A stretch of 64,000 nt of DNA from positions 67,360,150 to 67,424,149 of the forward strand of contig CM050649.1 in assembly GCA_027574665.1 (NCBI GenBank), in the 5' to 3' direction. The stretch's first letter is position 1, and the number at the start of each line of letters is the position of its first letter. The DNA comes from Rhynochetos jubatus (taxonomy: Eukaryota > Chordata > Aves > Eurypygiformes > Rhynochetidae). Below, piece by piece: positions 13,201 through 23,285 of this stretch. A model generated the notes under the pieces. It was not told where the DNA came from. It worked only from the letters and a program-made list of their open reading frames with translations, and searched no databases. The position numbers and the translations under genes are program-made.

Positions 13201-16200
13201 CATGGCAGGGGGGTTGGAACTAGAAGGTCTTTAAGGTCCCTTCCAACCCAAACCTGTCTGTGATTTTCCTGCCTTTTTCTGTGCCGTTTGGCCTCCACAA
13301 CACAAAAATAAGAAGCCATCGTAGCTGTTCACTGCATCAGTTTTGCACAGGCTGGGGGTCAGTCTCTAAGCAGACACCACCCAGTGTCCGTCTCCCCCCA
13401 GAACAGGCACATCCTCGCCTTTCATATCAGTATTTAACACGTTGTCAGCACTTCGTCACAAGCACCCGCGTTTTGCCTTACGCACCCCAGCGCCGCCGTG
13501 CCTTAGGAGCTGGGAACCCACCCCAGAAAGGCAAGCAGAGCGCAGCTCAGGAGGTTCAGGGGTCAGGAATCGGGGTGACCAGCTTTTGCTCCGTAGCTGC
13601 TCCTACCCCTCCTTCCAGCTCACGCCTCCCATCAAAATGCTCTGACAGAGAGGCCACCCTCTTGGGAAAGAGCTTAGAAGAACGCATTCTCCTTCAAAAA
13701 TGTTACAGTAACACAAAGAGGGGGGTAAAAAAGGGGGGAAAAAACCTGCCGATCTGAATTCCAGCTGTGGGCAAGGCCAGGTAACACACGGAGGAGAGTC
13801 CAAGCTTTCAGTAAACTACTTGGATTTCCCCCTCTCCTTGTGCAAGGCTTCGGCTCTTCTTAAGAAAACAAAGCCATGAACGCGGACAGCGAGCACTACC
13901 AATATCCCTTACTAACATCATTACCGTGGCGTCTTCCTCTCCTCAACCTGCTGCATTTAAAATAAAAGCGCCTTTTTTTTTTAATTCGAGCTCAGACTGA
14001 GCCTTTATCTACGAGTAACTCGTTTTGGCATCCTGAACATATTTTAAGACGAAAAGGCAAGCTGAAGACTGTATTGGGGCAGATCCTTTAGAATGTTAAA
14101 GTCATTCTGGTTTTCACCCCTCCAACAGGTACAAAAGTTTACGGGGATACCCATCTGCATTCTCCACTAAAAATCCAAGTCTTCACTTTTCTGACGCTCT
14201 CCTGCTACAGCGTAAAGGACAGGCGCAATCTAGATGCGTTTCTCACCTATGCTGTGGGAACCCTCAACCTCTGCGGTCCCCTCGCTGCCCCCCTCTGAAA
14301 TAGACTTTGTTATGAAAATATTTACCCAGACCCTGCGAGATGCACAGGGCTACTAAAAGGTGATGTATTTTTAATGATTACAATACTGTTTGGACTGGAA
14401 AGCGTGAAAGAACTGCGAAAGACCTTTTGTTCTTCAATTTCCGGAAAAGGGCATAGAGTTTATCAATAGCCATTTTTCTGTACGTGTTAAAAAATGAAAA
14501 TACATGCAAGGGGCAAATAAGGAAGAGAGCTCTTACCATGTAACTAGCCAGACCTCCACTCACAACCAAGAGGTGCTCTACAGATCAGTTCAAAAGCTAT
14601 CATCCTGCAAGACTTTTCTCTAAAAGAAAACATAAAATCCTAAAATGGGAGTTTACTTCAACTGCTGGCATACAGCTCAAGGAAGGGTATTTATCGTGCC
14701 TATCACATTTCTTTTTATTAAAGGAATAATAAGATTCAGATTCATGCGGAGAAGATGCTTCTTTTTGCCGGTGTATGATATATTTAAAGTTGAGAACCAT
14801 AAGGGTTTATATGAGCTGAAGGAGAAATTCCCTTCTTCCAAAATGTTCATCCTCTGTGTGTTGCGAACGATGTAAGCCCACATCCAGCTTGGAAAGTGCC
14901 CTGAGCTGCAAATGGAGGCCGGAAAAACAGTAGGGGGAAATATCGTAACTAAGTTAAAACCATGGGTAAAGCAGGAACAAACCATGCTCTTTTATTGATC
15001 TACTTCAAGCAAGAAGTTAAAGCAGTACCGTACCTCAAAAAGTAAAGACAAAAAGCTGCTTGAAACAAGAGTTCATTTTAAAGTTTTATTTAACCTTATT
15101 TATAAAAGGGAAAATTCACAAGTATTTAAAAGAATCTTAAGTGGGTTTTTATCTACTGAGTGCACAATGTGAAGTACTGTGTAAACAGCAACTGCAAAGC
15201 TAGCTGCTTAGGAAGAGTGAAAACCTACTCCCAGTCCAGTGCCCATGACAAAATCATTCCCAACACCTCCCAGAACAAGCAGTTTCGCTGTCAAAATGCA
15301 CAAAACTAATCTAATCAAACAGGAAGGTGAATGAAGCTTTCAACATCCCTAATAAAAATAAAAGCAGCGATTCACTTACAGACCAAACCGTCTTGCACTA
15401 TTCTACCATAAGGGATTTGACAGTATTTTTTGACTACTGATGGCATCTCAAGCTTATATGTTCCCTCAGAACCAAAGATATCAGCAAGCACCAAATCCAA
15501 CCAACTCTGCCTGGTGCTGGCTACATCACAAGCCTTTTTGTAGGGATAGCTAAAGAGGTCTCCAGGAGAAAAACAAAAAAATAATTAAAAAAAAACCTCA
15601 ACAGAAATTGCTCAACTAAATTATTTTTTAAAAAATCTGTAACTTTAAATTATTTTTAAATTATTAGTTAAAAAATGATAACTTAACTTCTGCAAGGTAT
15701 TTCTAAAACAATGTCCATTTCCTTCCTAAGTCTCTCATCCAGCACAGCTCTCAAGTAGTAAAAGTGGCCAAGTGGCAAGTTAAACATCTACTTGAAAAGC
15801 ATATCCCGTGGGAAGACAGGAACCAGAACGACACTGGTCAGGTAATGAAGAGTTGAACAGCCTCCATCATTTTTTGTACCCGCTGCTTGCAAGCCCAGCG
15901 TGCATTTGGTAATCGCCCTAGGACGCAAATTAAAGAACAGTAGTAAATACAGTCTTTCTGTTACAAACATCTGCTCAGCCTGACCGAAACACAGTACTCA
16001 AAGAGAGAAACGTAGATACGGAAGAAAAGCTCTTTTGTTTGAGAGATCTTCTCTCGTCCATCCTTCAGGAATTACATCCACATAAAATATACCCTCCAGC
16101 TGTGCTAACTTACTCCTACGTAATGGATGAAATGCCATGGTGAGGAGAGAGGTGTGTCCAAAAAGAAGAAAAAAAAAGACATGCAAATACCAGAATAGGG

Positions 16201-18881
16201 CCACAAACAGATGGCCTCGCGGAGGTTCAGTGCAAATTCCGTGTTGCAGTAACACGCGCAAGGCCAGCTCAGGCGTCGCATCCTTCCACCCTGTTTAAAG
16301 CGAATTACGTCGTGGGAGGTCACTGCCCCATCTACACTTCCTGCTTATGAAACGTGGTCCCCCGGGGGGTTTGTTCTGCTGATCCCACATGGGTCTAACA
16401 CAGCCCGAGGATACACACAGCCTCCTCCCCGGAGGAGCTACATGATTCCCTTTTACCATGGCACCTGCTTTCATCTACAGGGTCTTCACACCTCTGAAAC
16501 GTCTACCTTTCCATCAAACTGAACTGCAGTTGGCCAGGGCTCACGTTACTAAAGGGAAAAGAAAACAGACACGGATATTGCTCTCACTTAAGCTTTGCTT
16601 CCCCAGTAAAGCAAACAAAATTTTCTAACTTAGGGCTCTACAGCTCGGTAGACGATACTCTGAAATACGATAATGCTTAATTGCCCTCTCTATCTGCCAG
16701 TTTGGCACAGGCAGGTACTAATAAAGTGTCTCTATGGTAAAGCAAGAGTCAGGAGGCAAGCTTTGCACCGCAAGCAGGTACCAGCAAAGCCCAACTGCTT
16801 CTCAGTACAGCTCTCCATTTTGCTCGTCCCAAGTGAAAACTGTAGGGAAAAAAAAAAAAATTAAGGTATGGGTCTAACTCCAGCTTAAATGCTTAATGCT
16901 CCCCCACACCTGCTTGTTGGTTACAGGACTCTAGTTCCTAACTCCTTGTAAATACAAACATTTCCAAGCAGTTTGAGGGACTGTCAGAATTTACAGTTCC
17001 CCTGGAAAACGTTGTCTGAGACAGGAGCGGCTTCCTTTGCCAGCCAAACGAGATTTCTGCAAGCCCGTGCACTGTAGATTCAGCAGAATGATTCACCTGA
17101 AACTCAACCAGGGAGAAAAGCCGTTTGCTTGGTTTAAGCTTGCAAACTTCTGCGGTGGAAAGCTCAGGCACGAGGAGTTAACGTTTGTGGATTTGAACCT
17201 CATGATTGTCCTGGATCTAAATCAAGCAGCTGTAAACAGCTATTTTTAACTCTGAAAATTAACCCACATCGTCCTTACAATCACAAAGGAGTGGCCTAGG
17301 CCTTCCACGCAGGGGGCAGGAGAAAACAAGAGGGTAAACGTTTAAGTCGCTGGCAGAACTTCCATTAACCTTACCAGGGCTAGTGTATTCCATCAGGAAT
17401 ACACTGGCAACATGGAATAGCCACAGCTAGGTTTTGTGCTCTTTATGGCTCCACAGCTAAGACAAGCTCTGATTTACCAATAAAAAATAATGCAGAGAGC
17501 AATGTTACTCAGTGGTTCGGGAGCAAAATAAGTATCAAACGTGGTAATGGAGCTCCTTAAACTGCACAGAAAATACTGATTTGGCAAATACCTGCCCAGC
17601 CATTCACACCTATGAGCCACCACTGAAAAAACCTGATTTTTTAAAAGGTACGAAACAGCCTCATCCGCGTCTAAGTAGGAACTCCGCTGTTAAACGGTGT
17701 AATTTCCCCCAAGTCTTGTTTGTCAGCGGTCCCTGAACCAAAAGTTTGGCCCAAATCCCTTGTTCCTCTACCACATCAACGCCGCCCAAGGCACCGCTCC
17801 CGCCGGCGTGGCTCGCGGACCCGTACTGCTGCGCGGGTGGAGCGCGAGCCTCCTGCCCCCTCCGCCGCGCGCACCTGGAGTGCCGCACGGATACACCGCG
17901 CCTCACCTACGGCCACGTAAACCGGAGTATATAACCAACGCAGAAATAAGTCAGAATCCACTTTTTCCACAACGCTGCGCGAACAGCCCCCTCCCCGCAG
18001 CGTCTGGACCGGCCAACAAGTCCAGCAGGGATTTATGTAACTCCCACTATAGAAAGGGGAGGCGAGCCTCAGCGCCGGTCGCCGCCGGTTTTGGGGGGGG
18101 TGCACAGCCCGGTTAGACTGCCTCCAGCATCCCCCTCCCCCCGCATCCCTCCGCCGAGCACAGCGACCTCCGCCCGGTCCCCGCTCGGCCGCCCCCGTCA
18201 CACACACCCCCCCCCCCCGCCGCTCCCCTCCCCAGCCCGGCGCACCGGCGGCGGGCACCGGCGCGGCTCCTCCGCACCGCGGCTCCTCCGCACCGTGGCT
18301 CACGGGCTCCGAGCTCGCCCGGAGTCACGTTCCAGAAAGCGACCGGGAGAGGGGAAATCAAAATAAAAGTGGTTCTGGCGGTGCTCACGAAGCTGGTCCC
18401 CAGGTAACTCGGGGGGGAGCCGGGGCCGCCCCCACGGCCCGACCGGCGGCACCGTCCGCACCGCCCGCGGCTGGGGGAGCCGCGATGCCTCGGGCCGTCC
18501 CCGCCCCCTCCGCTCTGCGCTGTCCCCCGAGCCCAGCCGTGCCGAGCCGAGCCGAGCCGGCCCGGCGAGGGGCCCCGCCACGGGCCGAACAAAGAGGCCG
18601 CTCCCGCCTCCCGCAGCCCGCCCCGCCGGCGGGTCCCCCCGGCGCGGCCAAGTTACCGGCGGGGCAAAGCGGAGGCAGGAGAGACCCCCCGCCCGGGCCG
18701 GCCCGGCCCTGTCTCGGCCCGGCACCCCGCCGAGCCCCCCGCGCCCCCAGGTACCCGTGAAGCGGCCGCCGCCGTCTCCGTGGCCCCGACGCCGCTGCAG
18801 GATGAAGTAGCCGCTGCTCTTCTGCGTGACCCACAGCTTGAGGGCGTTTTTCAGCAGCACCTCCTCGGGCTTCAGCCACAT
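4149..18881 (-). CDS. TBC1D8: TBC1D8, 5' part of the gene (first two coding exons; rest lies off the left edge)
   Basis: Two minus-strand exons, 18755-18881 and 4149-4259, join in phase (127 + 111 nt) to give the first 79 residues plus one base of the next codon. The protein begins [17 protein letters not shown] and continues through a Gly/Arg-rich turn ([11 protein letters not shown]) into [20 protein letters not shown], ending near [10 protein letters not shown]. This matches the conserved N-terminus of vertebrate TBC1D8 as I know it, nearly residue for residue. In the full-length family protein of about 1,100 residues, two GRAM domains, a Rab-GAP TBC domain and an EF-hand region follow; none of those is in this window. 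Family knowledge: TBC proteins stimulate GTP hydrolysis by Rab GTPases on membranes; the exact Rab target is not shown here. The promoter is a CpG island, and CNOT11 lies head-to-head about 26 kb away, as in mammals. TBC1D8B and TBC1D9 paralogues are the only real alternatives and fit the neighbourhood less well. Confidence 0.93.
7328..7652 (+). mobile_element. CR1 LINE 3' fragment
   Basis: Plus-orientation CR1 3' end, 5'-truncated. It includes CAAGGAAGCTGG, GACAAGGGGTAACGGG, AGGAAGAAATTCTTCC, GGTGAGGCACTGGCACAGG and the terminal block GGTCCCTTCCAACCCAAACC. It closely resembles the copies at 21.4, 49.8 and 61.5 kb, which suggests a young subfamily. It is antisense to TBC1D8 intron 1. Confidence 0.93.
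7754..7836. repeat. Degenerate short repeat with GGGTCTCT core
   Basis: The octamer GGGTCTCT occurs at 7754, 7771 and 7792, with a variant GGGTGTCT at 7829, separated by A/T-rich spacers. It looks like a small decayed tandem repeat without obvious function. Confidence 0.5.
9461..9546. repeat. A/T-tract followed by G-run patch
   Basis: Alternating A and T tracts (about 9461-9500) are followed by GGGGAGGGGGGGGCAGGGGG (about 9527-9546), low-complexity sequence with G-quadruplex potential on the plus strand. It lies in TBC1D8 intron 1. Confidence 0.6.
10227..10515 (+). mobile_element. CR1 LINE 3' fragment, second subfamily
   Basis: Plus-orientation copy with CAGGGGAGGTTTAGATTGG, TTTCTTCACTGGAAGGGTTG, CAGGCACTGGAACAGGCTG and the ending GGTCTTTTCCAACC. 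The wording of its tail differs from the copies at 7.3 and 13.1 kb and matches that of the minus copy at 22.5 kb, so these two belong to another CR1 subfamily. Confidence 0.9.
13056..13265 (+). mobile_element. CR1 LINE 3' fragment, short
   Basis: A heavily 5'-truncated copy: GGTGGTGAGGCACTGGCACA through CCATCCCTGGCAGTGTTCC to CCCTTCCAACCCAAACC. It lies in TBC1D8 intron 1, antisense to the gene. Confidence 0.92.
15588..15690. repeat. A/T-rich tract
   Basis: About 100 bp of mostly A and T with repeated TTATTTTT and TTAAAAAA blocks. Low-complexity intronic DNA. Confidence 0.6.
18207..18218. repeat. Run of 12 C next to a short CA stretch
   Basis: A CACACA stretch runs into 12 consecutive C inside the CpG island, within TBC1D8 intron 1 near the donor side. 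It is simple sequence with no gene implication. Confidence 0.8.
18755..18881 (-). CDS. TBC1D8: TBC1D8 coding exon 1
   Basis: The start codon is at 18881-18879 on the minus strand, with A at -3 (context GAAAG-ATG), a good vertebrate initiation context. It encodes 42 full codons plus the first base of a Gly codon. The donor is G|GTACCT at 18754-18749. This Met was chosen because [10 protein letters not shown] is the conserved family start. The frame is also open upstream, so an N-terminal extension cannot be excluded from the frame alone. Confidence 0.92.
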
Positions 18882-18929
18882 CTTTCCCCGGCTCCGAGTC
18901 TCCCTCTCTCCTCTCCGCCCGCCCGCCTG

Positions 18930-18945
18930 CCCCCCCCCCCCCCCC
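18930..18945 (-). repeat. Run of 16 C on plus strand (G16 on the TBC1D8 sense strand)
   Basis: An uninterrupted homopolymer of 16 C begins 48 nt upstream of the TBC1D8 start codon, so it would be G16 in the 5' leader if the leader reaches this far. Such tracts can form G-quadruplexes and are length-unstable; the exact count may also carry sequencing error. Confidence 0.85.
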
Positions 18946-19640
18946 TCCACCGCGCCGCCCCGCAACGCGCCCGCACCGCGGCCGCCCGGGTCACATCGCC
19001 CCCCGCGGGCTGCGCGGCGCCGGTTCCAGCTCCGGCTCCGGCTTCGGCTCCCTGCGCGCGGGCCCGGCCGCCGGGGAGGGGCCGAAGGCGGAGCCCGGCT
19101 GCGGGCCGCCCTCCCCGCGGTGCCGGGGGCTTTGTGCCGCCATCGCGGGCTCTTCGTGCCCCGGTGGGGGTGTGTATGTAGGGGGGGGGACTCCGGCCGG
19201 AGCGAGGGGTATCCCGGTTTTTCCTCTCGGGGGTCCCGTGGCGCCCCGGGCCCCACACACAGCACCTTGGGCTCCCCATGGCACCCCGGGGTCCTGGCGC
19301 ATCCCTCGGCTCCGCAGCCTGGCGTGCAGCATCCCGGTGCTGGACCGTGCCCGGGGAGGGCACCCGCCTTGCCACAGCGGGTAGCCCCCGGGTCCCTCCC
19401 CCCAGCCTGCGCAGGCACCCCCGGCCTGGGGGGTGCACACCCCCATCCGTGGGTCTGCGTCTCAGGTGGGGGAGCCGTGGGGGGGACGGCGGGAGGAAAG
19501 GATGCCCGTGCTTGGGCCGGGGCGGGGGGGGCTCGGCTTTCCTGTTTTCTTTCCCAGCTCGCATCCCGAAGCGCCGGCCCGCAGGTGCTCGCTTGGCTGT
19601 GCGAATGCCCGTGCGTGACACTGGGTATCTGGGCTGAAAA

Positions 19641-21409
19641 GTCGGAACCTTCGCAGGGGATTTAGTCATTTAGGAAACAATCAGGCGCTGCTTGGGGCTG
19701 GGCTGCTGCCGAACCCGCACAGGTGGTCACCGCTCCAGCACCTTACACCCGCGATCCTCTTAGCAGAGACTGGTGGTTCGGGGGAAAAGTCCTGAGCTTC
19801 GCTTTACCAAGCTCGGCCTATTGGTCCGGGGGCCGTCAGCTTCCCAGCTCCCTGGATGCCGATGCTGCAGTGCGCTCAGCGTAGCCGGCGGGAATTATTA
19901 ACTGGGATTTGGAAGGTGCCCGCGTGCACTGGTGCCCAGCTGCCGGTGGGAGCGTCCAGCAGGCGAAATTCTGTACTCGAGCGCAGCCTGGTAAACGCTG
20001 TGTGATCCGCCTTCTTCGCGATTTCAGTGTAAAGCTGTGATTGCTTTTCCACGCGTAGAATAGCGAGCGAGCGCTGCGCGCAGACTGCTTGTCTGATATA
20101 AAAATAACGGTTCTTGAAAGGAGATGATGGGCATCCACACAACGATGTCGTTAAAAATTAATGAGAGCGTAAAGAAGGAGTTAGTTAAAAAGGCTCTTTC
20201 AGGATAAGAATAGCTCAGAGGTTTCCCCCACCCCCAAGACAATCCTGAAGACGTGTAAGTCTTGAAAGTTTCCATGCTTGATGAAGTGAGGTGGTGAACG
20301 TTTCTTTCCTTGTCAGATACTTGAATACTAATTTCTGTTGTTGTTTTTGGAGAGTTTTTTACAGTCAACCTTGGTTTTTTGGGCAGGCTGATTTGCTACC
20401 TACTTGTGAAGAGGGCCAAGGGGGTTGCTGACCTTTGAGATACTTTTGAGCGTGAGGGTTAGCCGAGGAGTAAAGCAGTTGGTTTCAGGGTCCGGTGCCA
20501 TGCGCACCCGCCTCTGTTACCCACACCTTGAGACATATTTCTGGTTGAAGCCCATCAGCAGTACGCCTTGAGAAACGCATCCAAGTCGGCCTGACAATCA
20601 TTCAATCAAGATGGGATCATTTGTGCTTATTAAGTAAGTGGCTTTTCCAACACATGGAAGTGGTGGAAGGTACTTAACAAAGAACCTCTGAGCAATGGCT
20701 TCAGAGGGGGAAAAGGGAGATGAATGTGATGAGGGAAAACGAATTCAGGCTGACAGAGTTCACCAAAGCACTTTGTAATACATATTGTAATAAACACATC
20801 TACTGCAAGTGGGAACATACTTCTTTCTCAACATGGCATTGTGCGCAGCATTCCCTGACATCCTGAGGAGGCTGCAGAGAGGTGCTCGCTGCCAAAATCC
20901 CTGTGAGTTTTTAGGATACCACCACCCACATTCCTGCCCCACTGGGCATCTCCTTTGCCACAGAAGTCAGCAGGACGCGTGAATCCATCACAGACACTTG
21001 GAGCATGAAGCTGTTCGGCATGCACCACATCCTTCGTGCCGTCAGGCCAGCTATTTGGAATTGTCCCTTGCCTTGGCCGTGGCACGGCTGTTCGTACATG
21101 CCCTTCCCCTGGTTCTTCTGTGCCGGGCAGGCGGGCAGCCACGGGCATGAACAGGGATGCTTCGGCACTGAAACAGGTGCCAATAACATCAAGGTCAGAA
21201 TGGCTTGCAGAAAGAAGTGGACATGCTTATTATATTATTTCACAAAAAACCAGCAGGATAAAACACCCCACACGTCAAACGGCACGGCCTCGATCTGCTA
21301 ACTAGAGAGCCTCTGACGACAGCTAACGAGAGGTTTACATTCAAAGAGGAAATCCTGCAGCGATGTACTGGCTGTTTCCACAGCCGGTATTTGAACAGGA
21401 TTTGGGGAT
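19641..21409. other. Intergenic, upstream of TBC1D8
   Basis: GC content falls to the genomic background. A CCAAT box on the minus strand (ATTGG on plus, 19820-19824) lies about 940 bp upstream of the TBC1D8 start codon and could belong to a distal promoter. I see no gene here. Confidence 0.6.
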
Positions 21410-21905
21410 CTGGGGTCCTGACATAAGGACATGTACCTGTTGGAGCGAGTGCAGAGGAGGCCATGAAGATGATCAGGGGGCTGGAGCACCTCTGCTGTGG
21501 GGACAGGCTGAGAGAGTTGGGCTTGTTCAGCCTGGAGAAGAGAAGGCTCCAGGGAGACCTTATAGCACCTTCCAGTACCTGAAGGGGCCAACAAGGAAGC
21601 TGGGTGGGGGGACTTTTTACAAGGGCCTGTAGTGACAGGACAAGGGGTAACGGGTTTAAACTGAAAGAGGGGAGATTTAGATTGGATATCAGGAAGAAAT
21701 TCTTCCCGGAGAGAGTGGTGAGGCACTGGGACAGGTTGCCCAGAGAAGCTGTGGATGCCCCATCCCTGGCAGTGTTCCAGGCCAGGCTGGATGAGGCTCT
21801 GAGCAACCTGGTCTAGTGGAGGGTGTCCCTGCCCATGGCTGGGGGGTTGGAACTGGATGGTCTTTAAGGTCCCTTCCAACCCAAACCGGTCTGTGATTCT
21901 ATGAT
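21410..21905 (+). mobile_element. CR1 LINE 3' fragment, about 500 bp
   Basis: The longest plus-orientation copy. It contains GAGTGCAGAGGAGGCC, GGGGACAGGCTGAGAGAGTT, CAGCCTGGAGAAGAGAAGGC, the shared 3' block and the ending CTGTGATTCTATGAT. The 5' limit is approximate. Confidence 0.93.
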
Positions 21906-22482
21906 CTGAGGATCTTTTGAAATCTGTGGGGCAATAGTTTTATAATGCTGGTGTCTGAAGAGGTAAATAAAATCAGAGAGAACAGGAATCTAATAGGTTA
22001 TCAGTCTAAAACCAGGGTGATCTTACAAGTGCTACACTTTATTATGTGTCCTCTGATACAGCCTAGAAAAGATAGCACTATCTTACTCAATTGCCTGAAG
22101 GTACTTAAGGTTAGTAGGCAGGAGAAAAATAGCTTTAGAGAAAAATGAAGATGCATTTGAAAGGAAGTAACTGAAATAAAATGGGGTTTCTGGCCTTATG
22201 CCACCCTTAACATGCACTCTGAAATGACTGTGTTTAGGTTATTTACGATGCTATGTATCTTTCCTAGAATTCAGTACCAAATAGCACAAGGCAGGGAGTC
22301 TGCCGCTCAGAGTACGTTAGAGCACAGCATCAATCATACCTGGAATAAACTGCAAAGATCCTGAGCATCTGTGAGATGGAGTACAGACCACACCGGGCAC
22401 AGGGGACAGTCACAGAGATCTCTGCTCTCCCTTCTTGCCTTTTCCACTGAATCCCTGCCCAGCTCTGGACCTGCCCTTTAAC

Positions 22483-23285
22483 TGCATAGAATCTATTAGG
22501 TTGGAAAAGATCTCTAAGACCATCAAGTCCAACCATTAACCCAGCACTGCCAAGCCCACCACTAAACCATGTCCTTTAGCACCTTGTCCACACGTCTCAA
22601 ATCCCTCCAGGGACGGTGACTCCACCACCTCCCTGGGCAGCCCGTTCCAGTGCCTGACAACCCTTGCAGGGAAGAAATTTTTTCCAATATCCAACCTAAA
22701 CCTCTCCTGGTGCAATTTGAGGCTGTTTCCTCTTGTCCTGTCACTTATCACTTGGGAGAAAAGACCAATACCCACCCCTCTGCACCCTCCTTTCAGGCAG
22801 CTGTAGAGAGCGATCAGGTCTCCCCTGAGCCCCCTCTTCTCCAGGCTGAACTCCCCCAGCTCCCTCAGCCGCTCCTCACAGGACTTGTGCTCCAGCCCCT
22901 TCCCCAGCTCCATTCCCTTCCCTGGACATGCTCCAGCCCCTCAGTGTCTTTCTTGCAGTGAGGGGCCCAAAACTGAACACAGGATTTGGGGTGCGTCCTC
23001 ACCAGTGCCCAGCACAGGGGGACAGTCACTGCCCCGGTCCTGCTGGCCACACTGTTCCTGATGCAGGCTAGGATGCCATTGGCCACCTTGTCCACCTGGG
23101 CACACGGCTGGGCTCATACTCAGTTGCCTGTCGACCAACACCCCCAGGGAACTTTCCCACCCGCCGGGCAGTTTTCCAGCCACGCGTCCCCAAGCCTGTA
23201 GCGTTGTGTGGGGTTGTTGTGACCCGAGTGCAGGACCCTGTGGTGGTCTGGGCCTCCTGCCTGCCTGGCCCTCTGCAGAAGGTAC
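22483..23285 (-). mobile_element. CR1 LINE fragment, about 800 bp, with the end of ORF2
   Basis: Reverse-orientation CR1 beginning at TAGAATCTATTAGGTTGG. It extends past the 3' UTR into the end of the reverse-transcriptase ORF2. On the minus strand the frame around 22865-23095 still reads [16 protein letters not shown] and [16 protein letters not shown], characteristic of the CR1 ORF2 C-terminus. It is broken by frame changes and is not an active element. The 5' limit is approximate. Confidence 0.9.

Larger units (their letters stand above)
4260..18754 (-). other. TBC1D8: TBC1D8 intron 1 (14.5 kb)
   Basis: The intron is bounded by donor GTACCT at its right end and acceptor TTTGCAG at its left end. 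It carries three CR1 fragments (about 7328-7652, 10227-10515 and 13056-13265, all plus orientation, antisense to the gene), a small degenerate repeat at 7754-7836, A/T-rich tracts (9461-9500, 15588-15690) and a G-run patch (9529-9546). The part next to exon 1, from about 17.75 kb, belongs to the CpG island. No other exon or gene was recognised. Confidence 0.8.
17760..19640 (-). promoter_or_regulatory. TBC1D8: CpG island promoter of TBC1D8
   Basis: GC content and CpG density rise sharply from about 17.76 kb and fall again after about 19.64 kb, with the TBC1D8 start codon in the middle. No TATA box is evident, as is usual for CpG-island promoters. The transcription start is not visible from sequence but should lie between about 18.9 and 19.3 kb. 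The long open frames on both strands here reflect GC richness and few stop codons, not extra genes. Confidence 0.8.

Noticed and set aside
18300-19669. Several long overlapping open frames on both strands (up to 372 codons)
   Set aside because: They lie in the TBC1D8 CpG island, where stop codons are rare. Only the short segment at 18755-18881 matches a known protein.
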